From positions 1 through 64,000 of the forward strand of contig JARGNI010000030.1 of NCBI GenBank assembly GCA_029213195.1: a stretch of 64,000 bases of DNA. Direction: 5' to 3'. Of the stretch, positions 37,135 through 47,075 are shown piece after piece. Position numbers and translations under genes: made by a program. This DNA comes from Verrucomicrobiales bacterium. GTDB taxonomy: Bacteria; Verrucomicrobiota; Verrucomicrobiia; Verrucomicrobiales; DEV007. Numbering within the stretch: the first letter of the stretch is position 1; the number at the start of each line of letters is the position of its first letter. The notes below the pieces were generated by a model. The model was not told the DNA's origin, ran no database searches, and saw only the letters and a list, made by a program, of their open reading frames with translations.

Positions 37135-38313
37135 CTATGAGGCTCGCAGGGCTTTCGGCAATGAATTTCCCAGGCAGCGAATGGCCGGAGGCAGAGCCCC
37201 GATCGTGCCGAGAAGAAATCCAGTTCCGAGTCCTAACAGGATCACATAGAGAGAGAGTTCGAGGCGAAACGTGCCCATCGAGAAAGGAACGGAAACACCC
37301 TGGAGGAGAAAGGTCGCGAGGTAGGCGGCGGTAAGAGTTCCGATCAGGGTTGAGAGGAGGCTTTCCTGGACCAGGGAAACGAGGATGGCCCATCGCGAGA
37401 AACCGATCGCCTGCAGGGTGGCGAGTTCTCGAATCCGCGAGGAGAAGGACGCGTAAAGCATGTTGAGCCCTCCGAAAATGGCGCCGATCGCTACGAGACC
37501 TGCCGTAACCCAGGTCATCGCTCGGATCGGCCCATAGAATCGGGCCAGCTTCTGATAGTAGGCCGGCTCGGGAACCGCAACGAGTTCGAGATCAAGTCGC
37601 TGCTTGGTGAAAAGGTCAACCTGCTTGAATTGGGCAAGATCTTTCATTCGGACCACGACACAGGAAAGCGAATCCCGTTGCACCAGGGTCATGAGATCAT
37701 TTCGGTCCAACCAGATTTCCGACTCCATCACAGTCCCCGGCGCCTCGAACAGACCGGAGACACGATGATCGACTCCTTCGAAACGGATCGTCTTTCCCGG
37801 GAGGAGATCCTCGCGAGGAAGCCCCAGCGAATGCCACGCCAGTCGCCCGACCATGACTTCACCGGGCTGGGGAAACCGTCCCTCGATGACTCGGACTTCC
37901 TGGTGAACCTCGAACGCCGACGGCGTGATTCCACGAAGCAAGGCCTGCGCATCCGCATAGCCGCCCTCCGACGTGCTACCTTCTCCACTCACGACCTGGA
38001 TATTCCCCATGTAGTGCACCTCTCCCGATACTGCGAGGGCACCAATGCGATTCTGGATCCCGCGGATCCCCGCCGCAGCCTGCTCCTCGGCCTGCACCGG
38101 CACCTCACTGCGCTCGACACTTTCTTCCGAGCCAGCACTCAGCAGGATGATGTTCTGGGGATCCCCACTGGCACGTAACAAGGTCTCCATGCCTTCATTG
38201 AAGGAAGAAGCCGCAAACATCAGGAAGACGACGAGAGACGCCCCTACGACTTTCTGGAAAAGTTTCCAGGGGTCTCGCAAAGCGTTTCGAACGGCGTAGG
38301 AAAAGGGCAACAT
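37135..38313 (-). CDS. FtsX/MacB-type ABC transporter permease (second)
   Basis: Permease of 392 residues with the MacB-type order: one transmembrane helix at the N-terminus (VVGASLVVFLMFAASSFNEG), a periplasmic domain of about 220 residues, then three helices at the C-terminus (WVTAGLVAIGAIFGGLNMLY, LIGTLTAAYLATFLLQGVSV, LYVILLGLGTGFLLGTIGAL). The FtsX phrase ELATLQAIGFSRWAILVSLV is clear. The start at 38313 is preferred; the frame is open to 38388 within the preceding permease gene. Only one base separates it from the upstream permease stop (TGA C ATG on the minus strand), so the two permeases are translated together. Confidence 0.92.
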   Translation of the reverse strand: MLPFSYAVRNALRDPWKLFQKVVGASLVVFLMFAASSFNEGMETLLRASGDPQNIILLSAGSEESVERSEVPVQAEEQAAAGIRGIQNRIGALAVSGEVHYMGNIQVVSGEGSTSEGGYADAQALLRGITPSAFEVHQEVRVIEGRFPQPGEVMVGRLAWHSLGLPREDLLPGKTIRFEGVDHRVSGLFEAPGTVMESEIWLDRNDLMTLVQRDSLSCVVVRMKDLAQFKQVDLFTKQRLDLELVAVPEPAYYQKLARFYGPIRAMTWVTAGLVAIGAIFGGLNMLYASFSSRIRELATLQAIGFSRWAILVSLVQESLLSTLIGTLTAAYLATFLLQGVSVPFSMGTFRLELSLYVILLGLGTGFLLGTIGALPPAIRCLGNSLPKALRAS

Positions 38314-38314
38314 G

Positions 38315-39466
38315 TCAGGCTGTCCGGAGAGAATGAACGATGGGTTTTCGAGCCGCGACCATCGCGGGCCACAGGGAGGCAACAGCACCGAGGAGGACCG
38401 AGAGCAGCAGTCCAGTCAGGATCACGTCGACACTGGGGCGCAGAGCGAGCGTCAACCCCTCGTTCCCCAGGGTGAACCGTTGCATCTTGAAGAAAGCGGC
38501 CGACCCGAGGCATCCGATCATGCCCCCGAAGAGCCCCAGGAGGACACCCTCCCAGAGCATGATTCCACCTACGGCGACACGGGAGAATCCGATCGTCTGG
38601 AGGATGGCATTCTCTTTGACACTTCCTCGAGCGACGAGGAGCAGCGCATTGACCACCAGCGCGAGAACGGCCGCGACCGCGCCCCACCCCAACCAGCGGG
38701 TGAAGTCGATCATTTCGATCATATCCTTGGCGGTCTTGGCAAAGAAGGCTTTTTCGGGACTTGTCGTGGTGGGGGCCTGGTCACTGGCAAAAACTTCGTC
38801 GATGGCTTCGCTCGCTTCCTTCAATCGCGAGGCGTCCTCCACCTTGACGTTGAACTGCGTCACCACTCCCAAGCCGACACGGGACGACTGCTGCAGGAAT
38901 GGCAAGTGCACGTAGGCGACATTGTTGTCCTGGGGAGAAGGAGACCGAACAATCCCTGACACAAACACACGAACCCCGACCGCTTCGAACTGATCCCCTG
39001 GAGAAAGCCCCCGACGAGCTGCAAAATGCTCCCCGAGGAGAGCCCCGTCACTCCGCTTCTCCCACTCGGCCAGCGATCCTTCAACAATCTCGAGCTCGGG
39101 ATTGAATCGAGCCAGCTCCTCGGGAGGAACCCCACGAAAGGTGATGACATCGAGACTCGCTCCGCAGTTGTTGACGACGATCTGGATGGGAATCGCCTCT
39201 ACGACTCCCGGGATCCTCTCGATCTCGGACTGGTAGTGCTCGGGCAATCGGGAGGTCATGGGGCAAAACCGATTTTCCCGATAGACCACCAGGGTCGTGT
39301 CGTCGGCGCCCTGTCGGGTCGCAACCTCGAGAGACGCTTGCATGGTCTCGACGGCAGAGAAAAGAAACATTCCGGCGGCCACTCCGGCTATGGTGAGAAG
39401 ACTTCGGATCCGGTGACGGACGACCTGTTTCCCGGCGAGAAAAAGGAGATGGAAGACCTTCGTCAT
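38315..39466 (-). CDS. FtsX/MacB-type ABC transporter permease (first)
   Basis: Permease of 383 residues with the same MacB-like plan as its neighbour: an N-terminal helix (IRSLLTIAGVAAGMFLFSAV), a periplasmic domain, and three C-terminal helices with the phrase ENAILQTIGFSRVAVGGIML. Having two different permeases suggests a heterodimeric transporter, as in LolCE, or two linked systems. It overlaps the ATPase gene by four bases (ATGA). Substrate unknown. Confidence 0.92.
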   Translation of the reverse strand: MTKVFHLLFLAGKQVVRHRIRSLLTIAGVAAGMFLFSAVETMQASLEVATRQGADDTTLVVYRENRFCPMTSRLPEHYQSEIERIPGVVEAIPIQIVVNNCGASLDVITFRGVPPEELARFNPELEIVEGSLAEWEKRSDGALLGEHFAARRGLSPGDQFEAVGVRVFVSGIVRSPSPQDNNVAYVHLPFLQQSSRVGLGVVTQFNVKVEDASRLKEASEAIDEVFASDQAPTTTSPEKAFFAKTAKDMIEMIDFTRWLGWGAVAAVLALVVNALLLVARGSVKENAILQTIGFSRVAVGGIMLWEGVLLGLFGGMIGCLGSAAFFKMQRFTLGNEGLTLALRPSVDVILTGLLLSVLLGAVASLWPAMVAARKPIVHSLRTA

Positions 39467-40167
39467 CGCGCAACCTCCTCGATCGACTCGATGAGCTTTC
39501 CTTTCTCGACATGAAGAATCCGGCTGGCGGACTCCGCAGCCCGAGCGTCATGCGTGACCATCACGATGGTCTTGCCGTGCTCCTTGGAAAGCTGACGCAG
39601 CAATCCAAGAATCTGATCGGCACTGTCTCGATCGAGATCCCCGGTCGGTTCATCTGCAACGAGGAGCTCCGGATCGGTGACCAGGGCTCTCGCAATGGCG
39701 ACTCGCTGCTCCTGCCCGCCGGACAGCTCCGATGGCCGATGATCGACTCGATCACTGAGGCCCACGAGGTCGAGCGCTGCCGAAACCTTGTTTCGCCGTT
39801 CGCTTCGGGAGAGCCCCGACTGGAGCAGGAGAGGCAACTCGACATTCTCGAAGGCCGAGAGCACGGGGACGAGATGGTAGAGCTGAAAGATGTAACCGCA
39901 GTGGCTTGCCCGCCACTTCGTGAGCTGGCCCCGCTTCATGCGACTGATCTCTCGGTCTCCCACCCAGAGTTCTCCCGAAGTCGGCTGATCGATTCCCGAA
40001 ATCAGGTTGAGCAGGGTCGTCTTTCCCGATCCCGATGGCCCCATGAGAGCGAGAAACTCTCCAGCCGGCACATCGAGCGAAAGGTCTTCGAGTGGAGTCA
40101 CCTCGATACGACCTTTGCGATAGGTCTTGGTCAGGTTGCGACAGCGGATGAGGGTATTTTCGCTCAT
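39463..40167 (-). CDS. MacB/LolD-type ABC transporter ATPase
   Basis: Nucleotide-binding protein of 234 residues with Walker [19 protein letters not shown], the signature [16 protein letters not shown], Walker [17 protein letters not shown] and the switch His in [17 protein letters not shown]. The order and overlap with the adaptor and permease genes mark it as the motor of the same exporter. Family members power tripartite pumps or lipoprotein release. The gene overlaps both neighbours by four bases, so the stoichiometry is probably fixed by translational coupling. Confidence 0.96.
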   Translation of the reverse strand: MSENTLIRCRNLTKTYRKGRIEVTPLEDLSLDVPAGEFLALMGPSGSGKTTLLNLISGIDQPTSGELWVGDREISRMKRGQLTKWRASHCGYIFQLYHLVPVLSAFENVELPLLLQSGLSRSERRNKVSAALDLVGLSDRVDHRPSELSGGQEQRVAIARALVTDPELLVADEPTGDLDRDSADQILGLLRQLSKEHGKTIVMVTHDARAAESASRILHVEKGKLIESIEEVAR

Positions 40168-41729
40168 GTCGACTCCTCCATGGTTTTTACTCGATACCGA
40201 TCACCTTCTTCGAGATCGGCAGGGGGATCGATGACAACCTGGTCCCCGGGTTGAAGTCCCTCCAGCACCGGCAGGTAGCCATCTTTTGCGAGACGGCCCA
40301 GTTGGATCGTCCGTCGCTGCAGCGTCTTCCGCTCGGCGTCCGGGGTCCACACGACGGCTTCTCCCTCCGTCCGCTCGATGAGCGCGTCAACCGACACAAA
40401 GAGACTGACACTGTTTCCAGCCCCTTTGACTCGCGCGCCAGCTCCCTCGGCATCGCTTAGCTCCTGGGAGAGGAACTCTGCGCGACAGAGCATATCCGGT
40501 CGGAGGCGAGGGTCGGGATCCTGCAGTTTCACCTTGGCCTGAAGGGTGTTTCGCTGGAGATCCGCCTCGCCCACGATGCGAGTGACGATCCCACGAAACT
40601 CTTCTCCGGGAAGAAATCCCGAACGGAGGCGCACGGCCTGTCCGACGCTGAGTTGACTGGCTTCCTCGAGGGGAACATCGATTCGTGCCTGGAGAAACCC
40701 GGGCTGAAACAGAACCGCAATCGTCGAGGAATCCGGATCGTCCATATCCAGCATTCTCTTCTGTCCCGGAACGGCATGGAGACGGAAAACGATGCCGTCC
40801 ACGGGAGATCGAATCTCGGTTCGCTCCAGGGCGAGGCGACGACGAGCAACCTCGGTCTCGGCTTCCCGGACCCGAGCCTTGAGTTCCTCCCGCTGCGCCT
40901 CCAGTTGGTCCCTCTCCCGAGCGAGTTCCTCGCCCGAAGCCGCGAGTGCCTCCACCTCGGCTTCGTGGGTCTGAAGGGCGAGAGTAGCCTGCACGATCTC
41001 TCCCTCGGCAACGGCTCCTCCTCCGGCTCGCTTGAGACGATCCCGCCGATCGATCAGTTCGGCACAGCGAAGCTCGCCGGCTCGCACCTGCTTGCGGAGA
41101 GTTTCCTCCCGGGCATCCAGCGTCCGGATCGTGGCCTCCTGCACCGCCAGGCGCGAACGAGCTGCAGCCGCAATACTCTCGGCTGTCGCCAGGTCGAGTT
41201 CGAAGTCCTCACGGATCAAGGTCGCGAGTAGATCTCCTTTTTTCACGGATTCCCCTTCGAGGACAGCCACCGAATCGACGACCCCATTGACGAGCGAAGT
41301 CGCCTTGATCGGCAGCGGGTCCGGTTCGACCCAGCCCGAAGCTTGAAACCGCATGGGTGCCTCCCAGGGATTCCGGCTCGATTCGGAAGCCTCTTCCACG
41401 GTGACCTCGTCACCGGGGCTCTCCTGCGCCTCCGGATCCTCGAGATGTCGCAGCGTCACGACGGTCTCCAATTGGACTTCCTTCGCCGGGAGAAGTTGTT
41501 TTCCGAATAGCATCCAGGCCAGCCCGGCAAATCCGAGGAGGAGGAACCACGGAAGCGTGGCGGTCCACCGGTGACTTCGGGAAGGCGGTGATGCCTGAGA
41601 TGGGGTTTTGTCCCCGGGGTTTCCGAGGAGATCTTGTAGGGTCGTATCGTTCAAGGATTCAATGGATTCGTAGTTCTGAAAGGCTTTCCACGAGGAGCAG
41701 AAAGCGGGGCTTGGATCGAAGGGATCCAA
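40164..41729 (-). CDS. HlyD/MacA-family periplasmic adaptor
   Basis: Membrane-fusion protein of about 520 residues: a cytoplasmic N-terminus, one transmembrane helix (ATLPWFLLLGFAGLAWMLFG), a lipoyl-type segment (VVDSVAVLEGESVKKGDLLA), a long coiled-coil hairpin (about residues 175-290), then the second lipoyl half (EIRSPVDGIVFRLHAVPGQK) and beta-barrel region. It would bridge inner-membrane permeases to an outer-membrane channel. No TolC-type gene lies in the window. The start is uncertain: 41729 is TTG and another TTG at 41654 gives a shorter N-terminus; neither has a strong ribosome site. It overlaps the ATPase gene by four bases. Confidence 0.85.
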   Translation of the reverse strand: MDPFDPSPAFCSSWKAFQNYESIESLNDTTLQDLLGNPGDKTPSQASPPSRSHRWTATLPWFLLLGFAGLAWMLFGKQLLPAKEVQLETVVTLRHLEDPEAQESPGDEVTVEEASESSRNPWEAPMRFQASGWVEPDPLPIKATSLVNGVVDSVAVLEGESVKKGDLLATLIREDFELDLATAESIAAAARSRLAVQEATIRTLDAREETLRKQVRAGELRCAELIDRRDRLKRAGGGAVAEGEIVQATLALQTHEAEVEALAASGEELARERDQLEAQREELKARVREAETEVARRRLALERTEIRSPVDGIVFRLHAVPGQKRMLDMDDPDSSTIAVLFQPGFLQARIDVPLEEASQLSVGQAVRLRSGFLPGEEFRGIVTRIVGEADLQRNTLQAKVKLQDPDPRLRPDMLCRAEFLSQELSDAEGAGARVKGAGNSVSLFVSVDALIERTEGEAVVWTPDAERKTLQRRTIQLGRLAKDGYLPVLEGLQPGDQVVIDPPADLEEGDRYRVKTMEEST

Positions 41730-41749
41730 GGAAAGGTTTCAGAACCGAA

Positions 41750-42148
41750 TCAAACGAGAATGCGCTCGCATTCCCGGAAAAGCAATCGACCGACCAGCGG
41801 CGGTGGGGGTGCAGGAGGACGCACCCTCAAGACTTCGAGAGGACGAACCTGCAGGAAATGATCGTCCCCGTAGGAAACTAGGCAAAGAAAAGAAGCCGCG
41901 ACGAAAGAACGAAGTCCCTCGAGGACAAACTCATCGAGGCTTTCCTCGAGATCGAGGCAGCACGGGCTCTCCGAATGATCCTCACAATCATCCACCGAGG
42001 ACATTCCGCAGGGTTCGCAAACGGATTCGGTCTCGCAAGCGCAAACATCGAGCGTGACGAGGCAGAAGGTCTCACTGCGGCCGGATTGCGGCAGGACATA
42101 ACCCAGCATCAGGGCGATCAGGAGAATGGCTTTGAGCGCACGATGCAT
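41750..42148 (-). CDS. Small secreted cysteine-rich protein
   Basis: Protein of 132 residues with a signal peptide (MHRALKAILLIALMLGYVLP). The mature N-terminus has nine cysteines within about 40 residues, in pieces such as FCLVTLDVCACETESVCEPC, DDCEDHSE and PCCLDLEE, together with acidic residues. This is suited to metal or disulfide chemistry. The C-terminus is proline rich (VRPPAPPPPLVGRLLF). It lies 20 bases or more upstream of the adaptor gene on the same strand and may be the first gene of the export operon. No family was recognised; a role in metal sensing or export is a guess from composition and context. Confidence 0.7.
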   Translation of the reverse strand: MHRALKAILLIALMLGYVLPQSGRSETFCLVTLDVCACETESVCEPCGMSSVDDCEDHSESPCCLDLEESLDEFVLEGLRSFVAASFLCLVSYGDDHFLQVRPLEVLRVRPPAPPPPLVGRLLFRECERILV

Positions 42149-42206
42149 GCCCCAGTCTAGCCCCAGATCAAACCAGGGTCAAATCCATGCCCCCCTCGCC
42201 CCTCGG

Positions 42207-44375
42207 CTACCGCTGTTGAAAGTATCGTTCCAGCAGCTCCTCGATCAACGTGTCTCCCTCCGCCCTGGAGAGGGCGCGATCGTAGATGAGGACTTCGAAA
42301 AAACCGGACAAATAGGCCTCCGAGAAGGTCTCGGCAAACCCTCTCTTCCCGATTGTAGCCTTGACGAAAGGTGGCGCTTTCGGATTGAAGGTCCCGGAGA
42401 TATTGCCCTCCTGGGTGTTGATCTGTCCACTTCCGGTTTCCCCCACGCTGAGACGATGCGTGCCTCCTGGCAGGTCGACGGAATAGAGAAACACTCCCGC
42501 ATCGTAGATGGGACGATCGAGAACAATGCGACTTTCCTTTCCTTGGCGTGCCAGCTTGCTCACGACTTCGATCTTTCCGGTAATGGCCGAACCCAGTGAC
42601 AATATCCGCCCATCGAAGGGCTCGGGCACCACCTTGAAGAAGCGCCCTGCCCCCGGCTCGATCCGCCCGACCGCAACCAGGGTCGCTTGGGAACGCAGCG
42701 TCAGATGCCTCCCACGACTCTTCAGGAAGGCCTTGTTGTTGAACGCGACTCCGGCCGTCGACTCTTTCAGAGTCGGAATCTGGCCCGATGTAAACTCTCG
42801 CAGGATGGGAAGAAACTGCCCGATGGAATCCTGGGGATCCCGAATGAGAAGAGATTCCTTTCTCTGATTCCGGACATTCCCCCAGATCGCGACCTGCTCT
42901 CCATAACCAGCCGAACTCTTGTAGTCTCTCCCATAGATCTGGTGACCCGAGAGATATCTCGCGACCACTCCCTCCTTCAGGGCCAGCGCCGGCACATTGG
43001 CATTCGGTCGCATCGCAAAACCGTTGCCGGGAGCCGGCAGGGTATCAAGGGTTTCCGGATTCGGAGCGCGCACCTCCCCGTTACTAGCCGTCTCGCCCGG
43101 ATTATCTCCTCGCTCTCCTCGAAACAGGAAAAATGCGCCGACTCCGAGAATGAGAACTCCGATCCCAACACGTAGCCACATATTTCCACCGGATCCACCT
43201 TTCTGGCCTCCGGAGCGTTTCTTCTCCGGCGCCTTCCTAGCCTGGGGGGAAACGCTACGGGTCGAGCGCCCGACAGCCCCGGTCGTCGGTCCCGTTACGG
43301 GACCTCCACGGACGGCACCCGTCCTTGGCGCTGGCAGCACAGGCTGGCGAGACGTCTGGGGACCCGTAGGGGTTCGCACTATACTCCCCGTCCCGGGAGC
43401 ACTTGCGATCGGACCCGATTCCACGGCCTTGGCAACCGGAATAACCGGTTCACTTTCCGGGGGAGGCAGGGCAATGGGGGCCGAGGGGGGGGAGTGCTCT
43501 GGCTCCGGGCTTTCCATCCCCCCGGCAGAACTCGCCTCGAGCGGACTTTCCCCCGACACCGCGGCATGAAACAGTGCCAGCGCCGCTTCCGCATTGATGG
43601 GACGATCCGAGGGTCTCCTCGAAATCATCTTCATGAGCCAGTCAGCCACCGGTTCTGGAATATCGGGACGCAACTCGTGAATCGGAATGCACTTGTGCTT
43701 GAGGTGATTCATCGAAGTCTCCGCCGGATTCTCCCCGGTGAAAGGAGACTTCTGGGCCAGCGAAAAATAGAGGACGCACCCCAGGGAATAGAGATCGGTT
43801 CGCTGATCGAGAGGACGCAATTCCAATTGCTCGGGAGCAATGAAATCGATCGACCCGAGAAACGAGCCCGCCTGGTCCAGGGTCTGCATCGACGGTTGGT
43901 GACTGAACTTGGCGAGACCGAAATCGAGAATCTTCACGAGAAATTTCTCGGAGGGAGTCATCGTCACCATGATGTTGCCTGGCTTGATATCGCGATGGAG
44001 CAATCCGAGCTCGGAGGCCTCGACGAGCGGCTCGAGACATTGTCGCGCAACATCCTGGAAATCGTCCCACGAGAGCGCCCCCTCGGTCAGGACAAAATGA
44101 AGATCTTCCCCCTCCACCAACTCCATGACCACATAGGGACCATCCGCGTCTTCTTCAAAGGCATAAACCGAGACGATATTGGGATGCTGAAACTGTGCGA
44201 GCGCGGCGGCCTCCTTCTCAAGGACGTTGCCGGCATCCTCGTTGAGATTGGTCTTCTCGAGGGGCAGGAGCCGCTTGATCGCGACCTCTCTTTTCATCAC
44301 CGTGTCGAAACCACGGTAGATCGTGCTCATGCCACCACGGCCGAGCTTTCCCTTGATTTCATATCGTTCGGACAT
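42207..44375 (-). CDS. Membrane Ser/Thr protein kinase with extracytoplasmic lectin-like domain
   Basis: Protein of 722 residues. The kinase domain (1-265) is intact: glycine loop [14 protein letters not shown], catalytic Lys in AIKRLL (K34), HRDIKPGN at 127-134 and DFG at 151-153, then the APE equivalent [17 protein letters not shown] Pro/Ser/Ala-rich linker of about 120 residues follows, then one transmembrane helix ([19 protein letters not shown]). The outer part (about 440-722) resembles a concanavalin/LamG-like domain (VIGKRGFAE-type phrasing, [20 protein letters not shown]). It would sense an external ligand and signal by phosphorylation. PVC bacteria are rich in such kinases. It is divergent from the next gene. 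Confidence 0.9.
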   Translation of the reverse strand: MSERYEIKGKLGRGGMSTIYRGFDTVMKREVAIKRLLPLEKTNLNEDAGNVLEKEAAALAQFQHPNIVSVYAFEEDADGPYVVMELVEGEDLHFVLTEGALSWDDFQDVARQCLEPLVEASELGLLHRDIKPGNIMVTMTPSEKFLVKILDFGLAKFSHQPSMQTLDQAGSFLGSIDFIAPEQLELRPLDQRTDLYSLGCVLYFSLAQKSPFTGENPAETSMNHLKHKCIPIHELRPDIPEPVADWLMKMISRRPSDRPINAEAALALFHAAVSGESPLEASSAGGMESPEPEHSPPSAPIALPPPESEPVIPVAKAVESGPIASAPGTGSIVRTPTGPQTSRQPVLPAPRTGAVRGGPVTGPTTGAVGRSTRSVSPQARKAPEKKRSGGQKGGSGGNMWLRVGIGVLILGVGAFFLFRGERGDNPGETASNGEVRAPNPETLDTLPAPGNGFAMRPNANVPALALKEGVVARYLSGHQIYGRDYKSSAGYGEQVAIWGNVRNQRKESLLIRDPQDSIGQFLPILREFTSGQIPTLKESTAGVAFNNKAFLKSRGRHLTLRSQATLVAVGRIEPGAGRFFKVVPEPFDGRILSLGSAITGKIEVVSKLARQGKESRIVLDRPIYDAGVFLYSVDLPGGTHRLSVGETGSGQINTQEGNISGTFNPKAPPFVKATIGKRGFAETFSEAYLSGFFEVLIYDRALSRAEGDTLIEELLERYFQQR

Positions 44376-44517
44376 TCGAAAGGGTTTGTCGTGCTATTGA
44401 AACCCTATTGCCAAGGATTCGACAAGTGGCGAATGTGTCTTCTCGTGCTGATACTTTCCGAAATCGCGCTCCGAATGACGATTGACCCGGCCCCCGAAAA
44501 ATGGAAGTCCTGTAAGA

Positions 44518-45168
44518 ATGCGATTGACCGCCCTTCCTGCTCTCACCCTCGGCTTCCTTCTCAGCACTCCTCCCGTCTCCTCCTTCGCTGATGCCCCCGC
44601 TTCAGCAAAGCTCATTCTCGAGGACGACTTCGACCGGAAGGAACTCGGCCCGGGGTGGAAGGTTCAATTCGGCGACTTCTCCCTCAAGGACGGAGCGCTC
44701 CATGCTGCGCAGAAGCCCTCCGACAACCATGCCGCGGCAGGTCGGAGAGTTCTCGAAACCGGCGATGCCATCTACACGTTTCGTTTTCAGCTGGGCAAGG
44801 AATCCGAGGGACTTCATTTCGGATTCGATCCAGTCCGAGGTGCACTCGACAAGAAAGGCCATCTCTTCTCCATCATCATCACGCCAAAGCAATGGAAGAT
44901 CATGAAACATGTCGACAAGAATCGCCCCAAGGAGGATCCCAACGAGGTTCTTGCCCAGGAGAACAAACCCTTTCTTTCCGATACCTGGTATACCCTCCAG
45001 GTCACGACCCGAGGCAAAAACGTAAAGGCGATCGTCGATGACGAGAAGTCACTGTCCGCCTCCCATCCGACATTCTCGGTGCGGAAACCAACGCTCGTAT
45101 TCCGGGCAATCGGAAGCGGAATCGTCCTCGATGATCTCACGGTCCGAAGCCTCGACCTCACAGACTAG
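44518..45168 (+). CDS. Secreted LamG/concanavalin-fold protein
   Basis: Protein of 216 residues with a signal peptide (MRLTALPALTLGFLLSTPPV...SSFA). The mature part is all-beta: ILEDDFDRKELGPGWKVQFG, DGALHAAQKPSDNHAAAGRR, GLHFGFDPV and a last strand IVLDDLTVRSLDLTD. The opening pattern is shared with DUF1080 (3-keto-disaccharide hydrolase-type) and other lectin-fold proteins, so carbohydrate binding or cleavage is possible. It faces the oxidoreductase gene, and the two share a CTAG: their stop codons overlap by three bases in opposite directions. Confidence 0.78.
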   Translation: MRLTALPALTLGFLLSTPPVSSFADAPASAKLILEDDFDRKELGPGWKVQFGDFSLKDGALHAAQKPSDNHAAAGRRVLETGDAIYTFRFQLGKESEGLHFGFDPVRGALDKKGHLFSIIITPKQWKIMKHVDKNRPKEDPNEVLAQENKPFLSDTWYTLQVTTRGKNVKAIVDDEKSLSASHPTFSVRKPTLVFRAIGSGIVLDDLTVRSLDLTD

Positions 45169-46148
45169 GCACGGTCCCACGAGCCGATTTGGCAACGAAT
45201 TTCGTCCATCCAGCGCGCCAGCGCGAGAGTGTCTTCGTGAGCGTGCTCCGGGCATTCGGTCTCGCCCTGGCGGAGCGCCTCCATGACGGCTTCGATCTCT
45301 GCCCTCACCATTCCACCGCTGCTGTCCTCGATGGCCTCCACTTCTTCTCCATTCTTCCAGAGAGACACTCGAGTCGCGGCGTGAAACCTGGGGATACGAA
45401 TCTCGCCTTCGGATCCGAGGATGCGTGCACCCATCGACTCCTCACTAACAAAGGAACATTGAGAGATCCCGACGGCTCCCGATTCATGCTCCGTGACAAA
45501 GGCTGCGACATCCTCGACCCCGGTAGAAGACAGGTGACCTTTCGCCGACAGGGAACGGATCTCCCCGAGAAAGAATCGCTGCAAAAAGAGCGGGTAGATC
45601 CCGACATCGAGCACCGCGCCCCCGGCGAGATCGGGATTCATCAGCCGGTCTTCCGGATCCGTGGGACCCTGGAAACAAAAATCTGCCTGGGCCAGTCTCA
45701 CCTCTCCAATGGCGCCGGATCGAATCCACTCGCGGGTTTTCCGGATCGCGGGAAGAAGTCCCGTCTTCATCGCCTCCATGAGAAACAGTCCCTTTTCCCG
45801 CGCAAACTGGATCAGTTCTTCCGATTCCCGAAAAGACGGGGTGAGCGGTTTCTCGCAGAGCACCGCCTTTCCCGCAGTCAACGCCGCCCGGGAGAGGTCG
45901 GCATGGAAAACATGGGGGACGACCACATAGACGACATCGATCTCCGGATCAGCAAACAGGTCCTCGTAGCTCCCATAGGCCTTTTCGAAACCAAAGTCGG
46001 TGGCAAAGGAAGAAGCTCGCTCCCGATTTCGCGAAGCCACCGCAACTCTCCGCGCCCGGGGGACCTCCGCCAACTCCGAAGCAAATTCTCGGGCAAAACG
46101 TCCTGGCCCGATGAGTCCCCATCCTATCGTCTCACGTAAAAATTCCAT
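45165..46148 (-). CDS. Gfo/Idh/MocA-family oxidoreductase
   Basis: NAD(P)-dependent sugar or inositol dehydrogenase type of 327 residues. The Rossmann glycine motif is WGLIGPGRFAREFAS at the N-terminus; VVYVVVPHVFHADLSRAA and KAVLCEKPLTPSFRESEELI give the conserved EKP motif; DVGIYPLFLQRFFLGE gives a GxYP signature. The last part forms the substrate-binding beta sheet. Substrate is unknown. It is divergent from the sucrose operon, with a spacer of 172 bases, and convergent with the lectin-fold protein gene, with which it may be functionally linked if that protein is a keto-sugar hydrolase. Confidence 0.92.
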   Translation of the reverse strand: MEFLRETIGWGLIGPGRFAREFASELAEVPRARRVAVASRNRERASSFATDFGFEKAYGSYEDLFADPEIDVVYVVVPHVFHADLSRAALTAGKAVLCEKPLTPSFRESEELIQFAREKGLFLMEAMKTGLLPAIRKTREWIRSGAIGEVRLAQADFCFQGPTDPEDRLMNPDLAGGAVLDVGIYPLFLQRFFLGEIRSLSAKGHLSSTGVEDVAAFVTEHESGAVGISQCSFVSEESMGARILGSEGEIRIPRFHAATRVSLWKNGEEVEAIEDSSGGMVRAEIEAVMEALRQGETECPEHAHEDTLALARWMDEIRCQIGSWDRA

Positions 46149-46320
46149 CTTCTGCTCCTCCTTCTTCTTTCGCTCTCGACCTTCTCCAAGCCCCTCTCAT
46201 CGTGTGGTTCGCAAAAGAAGACTTTTCGATCTTCTCTGGAAATATCATGGTTCGAACCTAAGATGAAGATGGTAGTGAAGAAATGCGCCACTCTCACGAG
46301 CGCAACACCTCGCTCCTACC

Positions 46321-47055
46321 ATGCTTTTATTTTCGACCGACATCGACGGAACCATCTACGACGGGCCTGACAGTGCCAGAACTTTTTCCGACTTCTGGAA
46401 TGGCCTGCGAAGCCGCCCTTCTCCGCCACTCCTGGCCTACAACACGGGGCGCTCCATCGACGACACCCTCAGGTTGATCTCCGAGACTCACCTCCCTTCT
46501 CCCGACTACCTCATTGGAGGAGTGGGCACCGAGATTCTCCATCCCGAAACCGGACAACTGCTGGAGGACTGGACCGCGACGCTCCGATCGGGTTGGGATG
46601 TAGCGAAAGTGGAATCCCTCGTTGCCGACGAGGCGGAGGAGATCGAGCAACAACCGGAAGAATGCCAGAATCCCTTCAAGTCGAGTTGGTTCTGGCATGG
46701 AAAGACGAGGCAGGACATCGATCGCCTCCAGGAGAGATTGGATCGCGGAGGCCTCGAGGCCCAGGTCGTGTATTCCTCGGCTCGCGACCTCGATGTTCTC
46801 CCCCTGAAAGCCAACAAGGGGAACGCGATCGCCTGGCTCGCGGAGTCTTTGGGAGTCGACCTCGATCGGGTCGCGGTCGCGGGAGACTCAGGGAATGATG
46901 CCTCGATGTTCCTCGTCGACGACGTCTATGGAATCATCGTCTCGAACGCGGAGAGTTCCCTCCCCGCAGCCGTCTCAGGAGCGCGAATTTTCCATTCGGC
47001 TCGCCCCTGCGTCGAAGGCGTCATTGAAGGGCTCACCCGGCTTCTCGTCAGCTGA
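46321..47055 (+). CDS. spp: Sucrose-phosphate phosphatase
   Basis: HAD hydrolase of 244 residues, expected to release phosphate from sucrose-6-phosphate. Motif I is LLFSTDIDGTIYDG with the nucleophile Asp and the second Asp; motif IV is AVAGDSGNDASMFLVDDV; the lysine in LKANKGNAIAWL is motif III. The cap-domain arrangement fits the sucrose-phosphatase/Cof type. It precedes sucrose-phosphate synthase by 20 bases on the same strand, which gives the specific assignment. First gene of the sucrose operon; the 172-base spacer upstream probably contains the promoter. Confidence 0.88.
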   Translation: MLLFSTDIDGTIYDGPDSARTFSDFWNGLRSRPSPPLLAYNTGRSIDDTLRLISETHLPSPDYLIGGVGTEILHPETGQLLEDWTATLRSGWDVAKVESLVADEAEEIEQQPEECQNPFKSSWFWHGKTRQDIDRLQERLDRGGLEAQVVYSSARDLDVLPLKANKGNAIAWLAESLGVDLDRVAVAGDSGNDASMFLVDDVYGIIVSNAESSLPAAVSGARIFHSARPCVEGVIEGLTRLLVS

Positions 47056-47075
47056 ATTGGATTTTTAAGAACCTC

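Noticed and set aside
45165-45168. Overlapping stop codons of convergent genes (CTAG) as a regulatory signal
   Set aside because: Compact convergent genes often share such stops by chance; nothing else supports a regulatory role.
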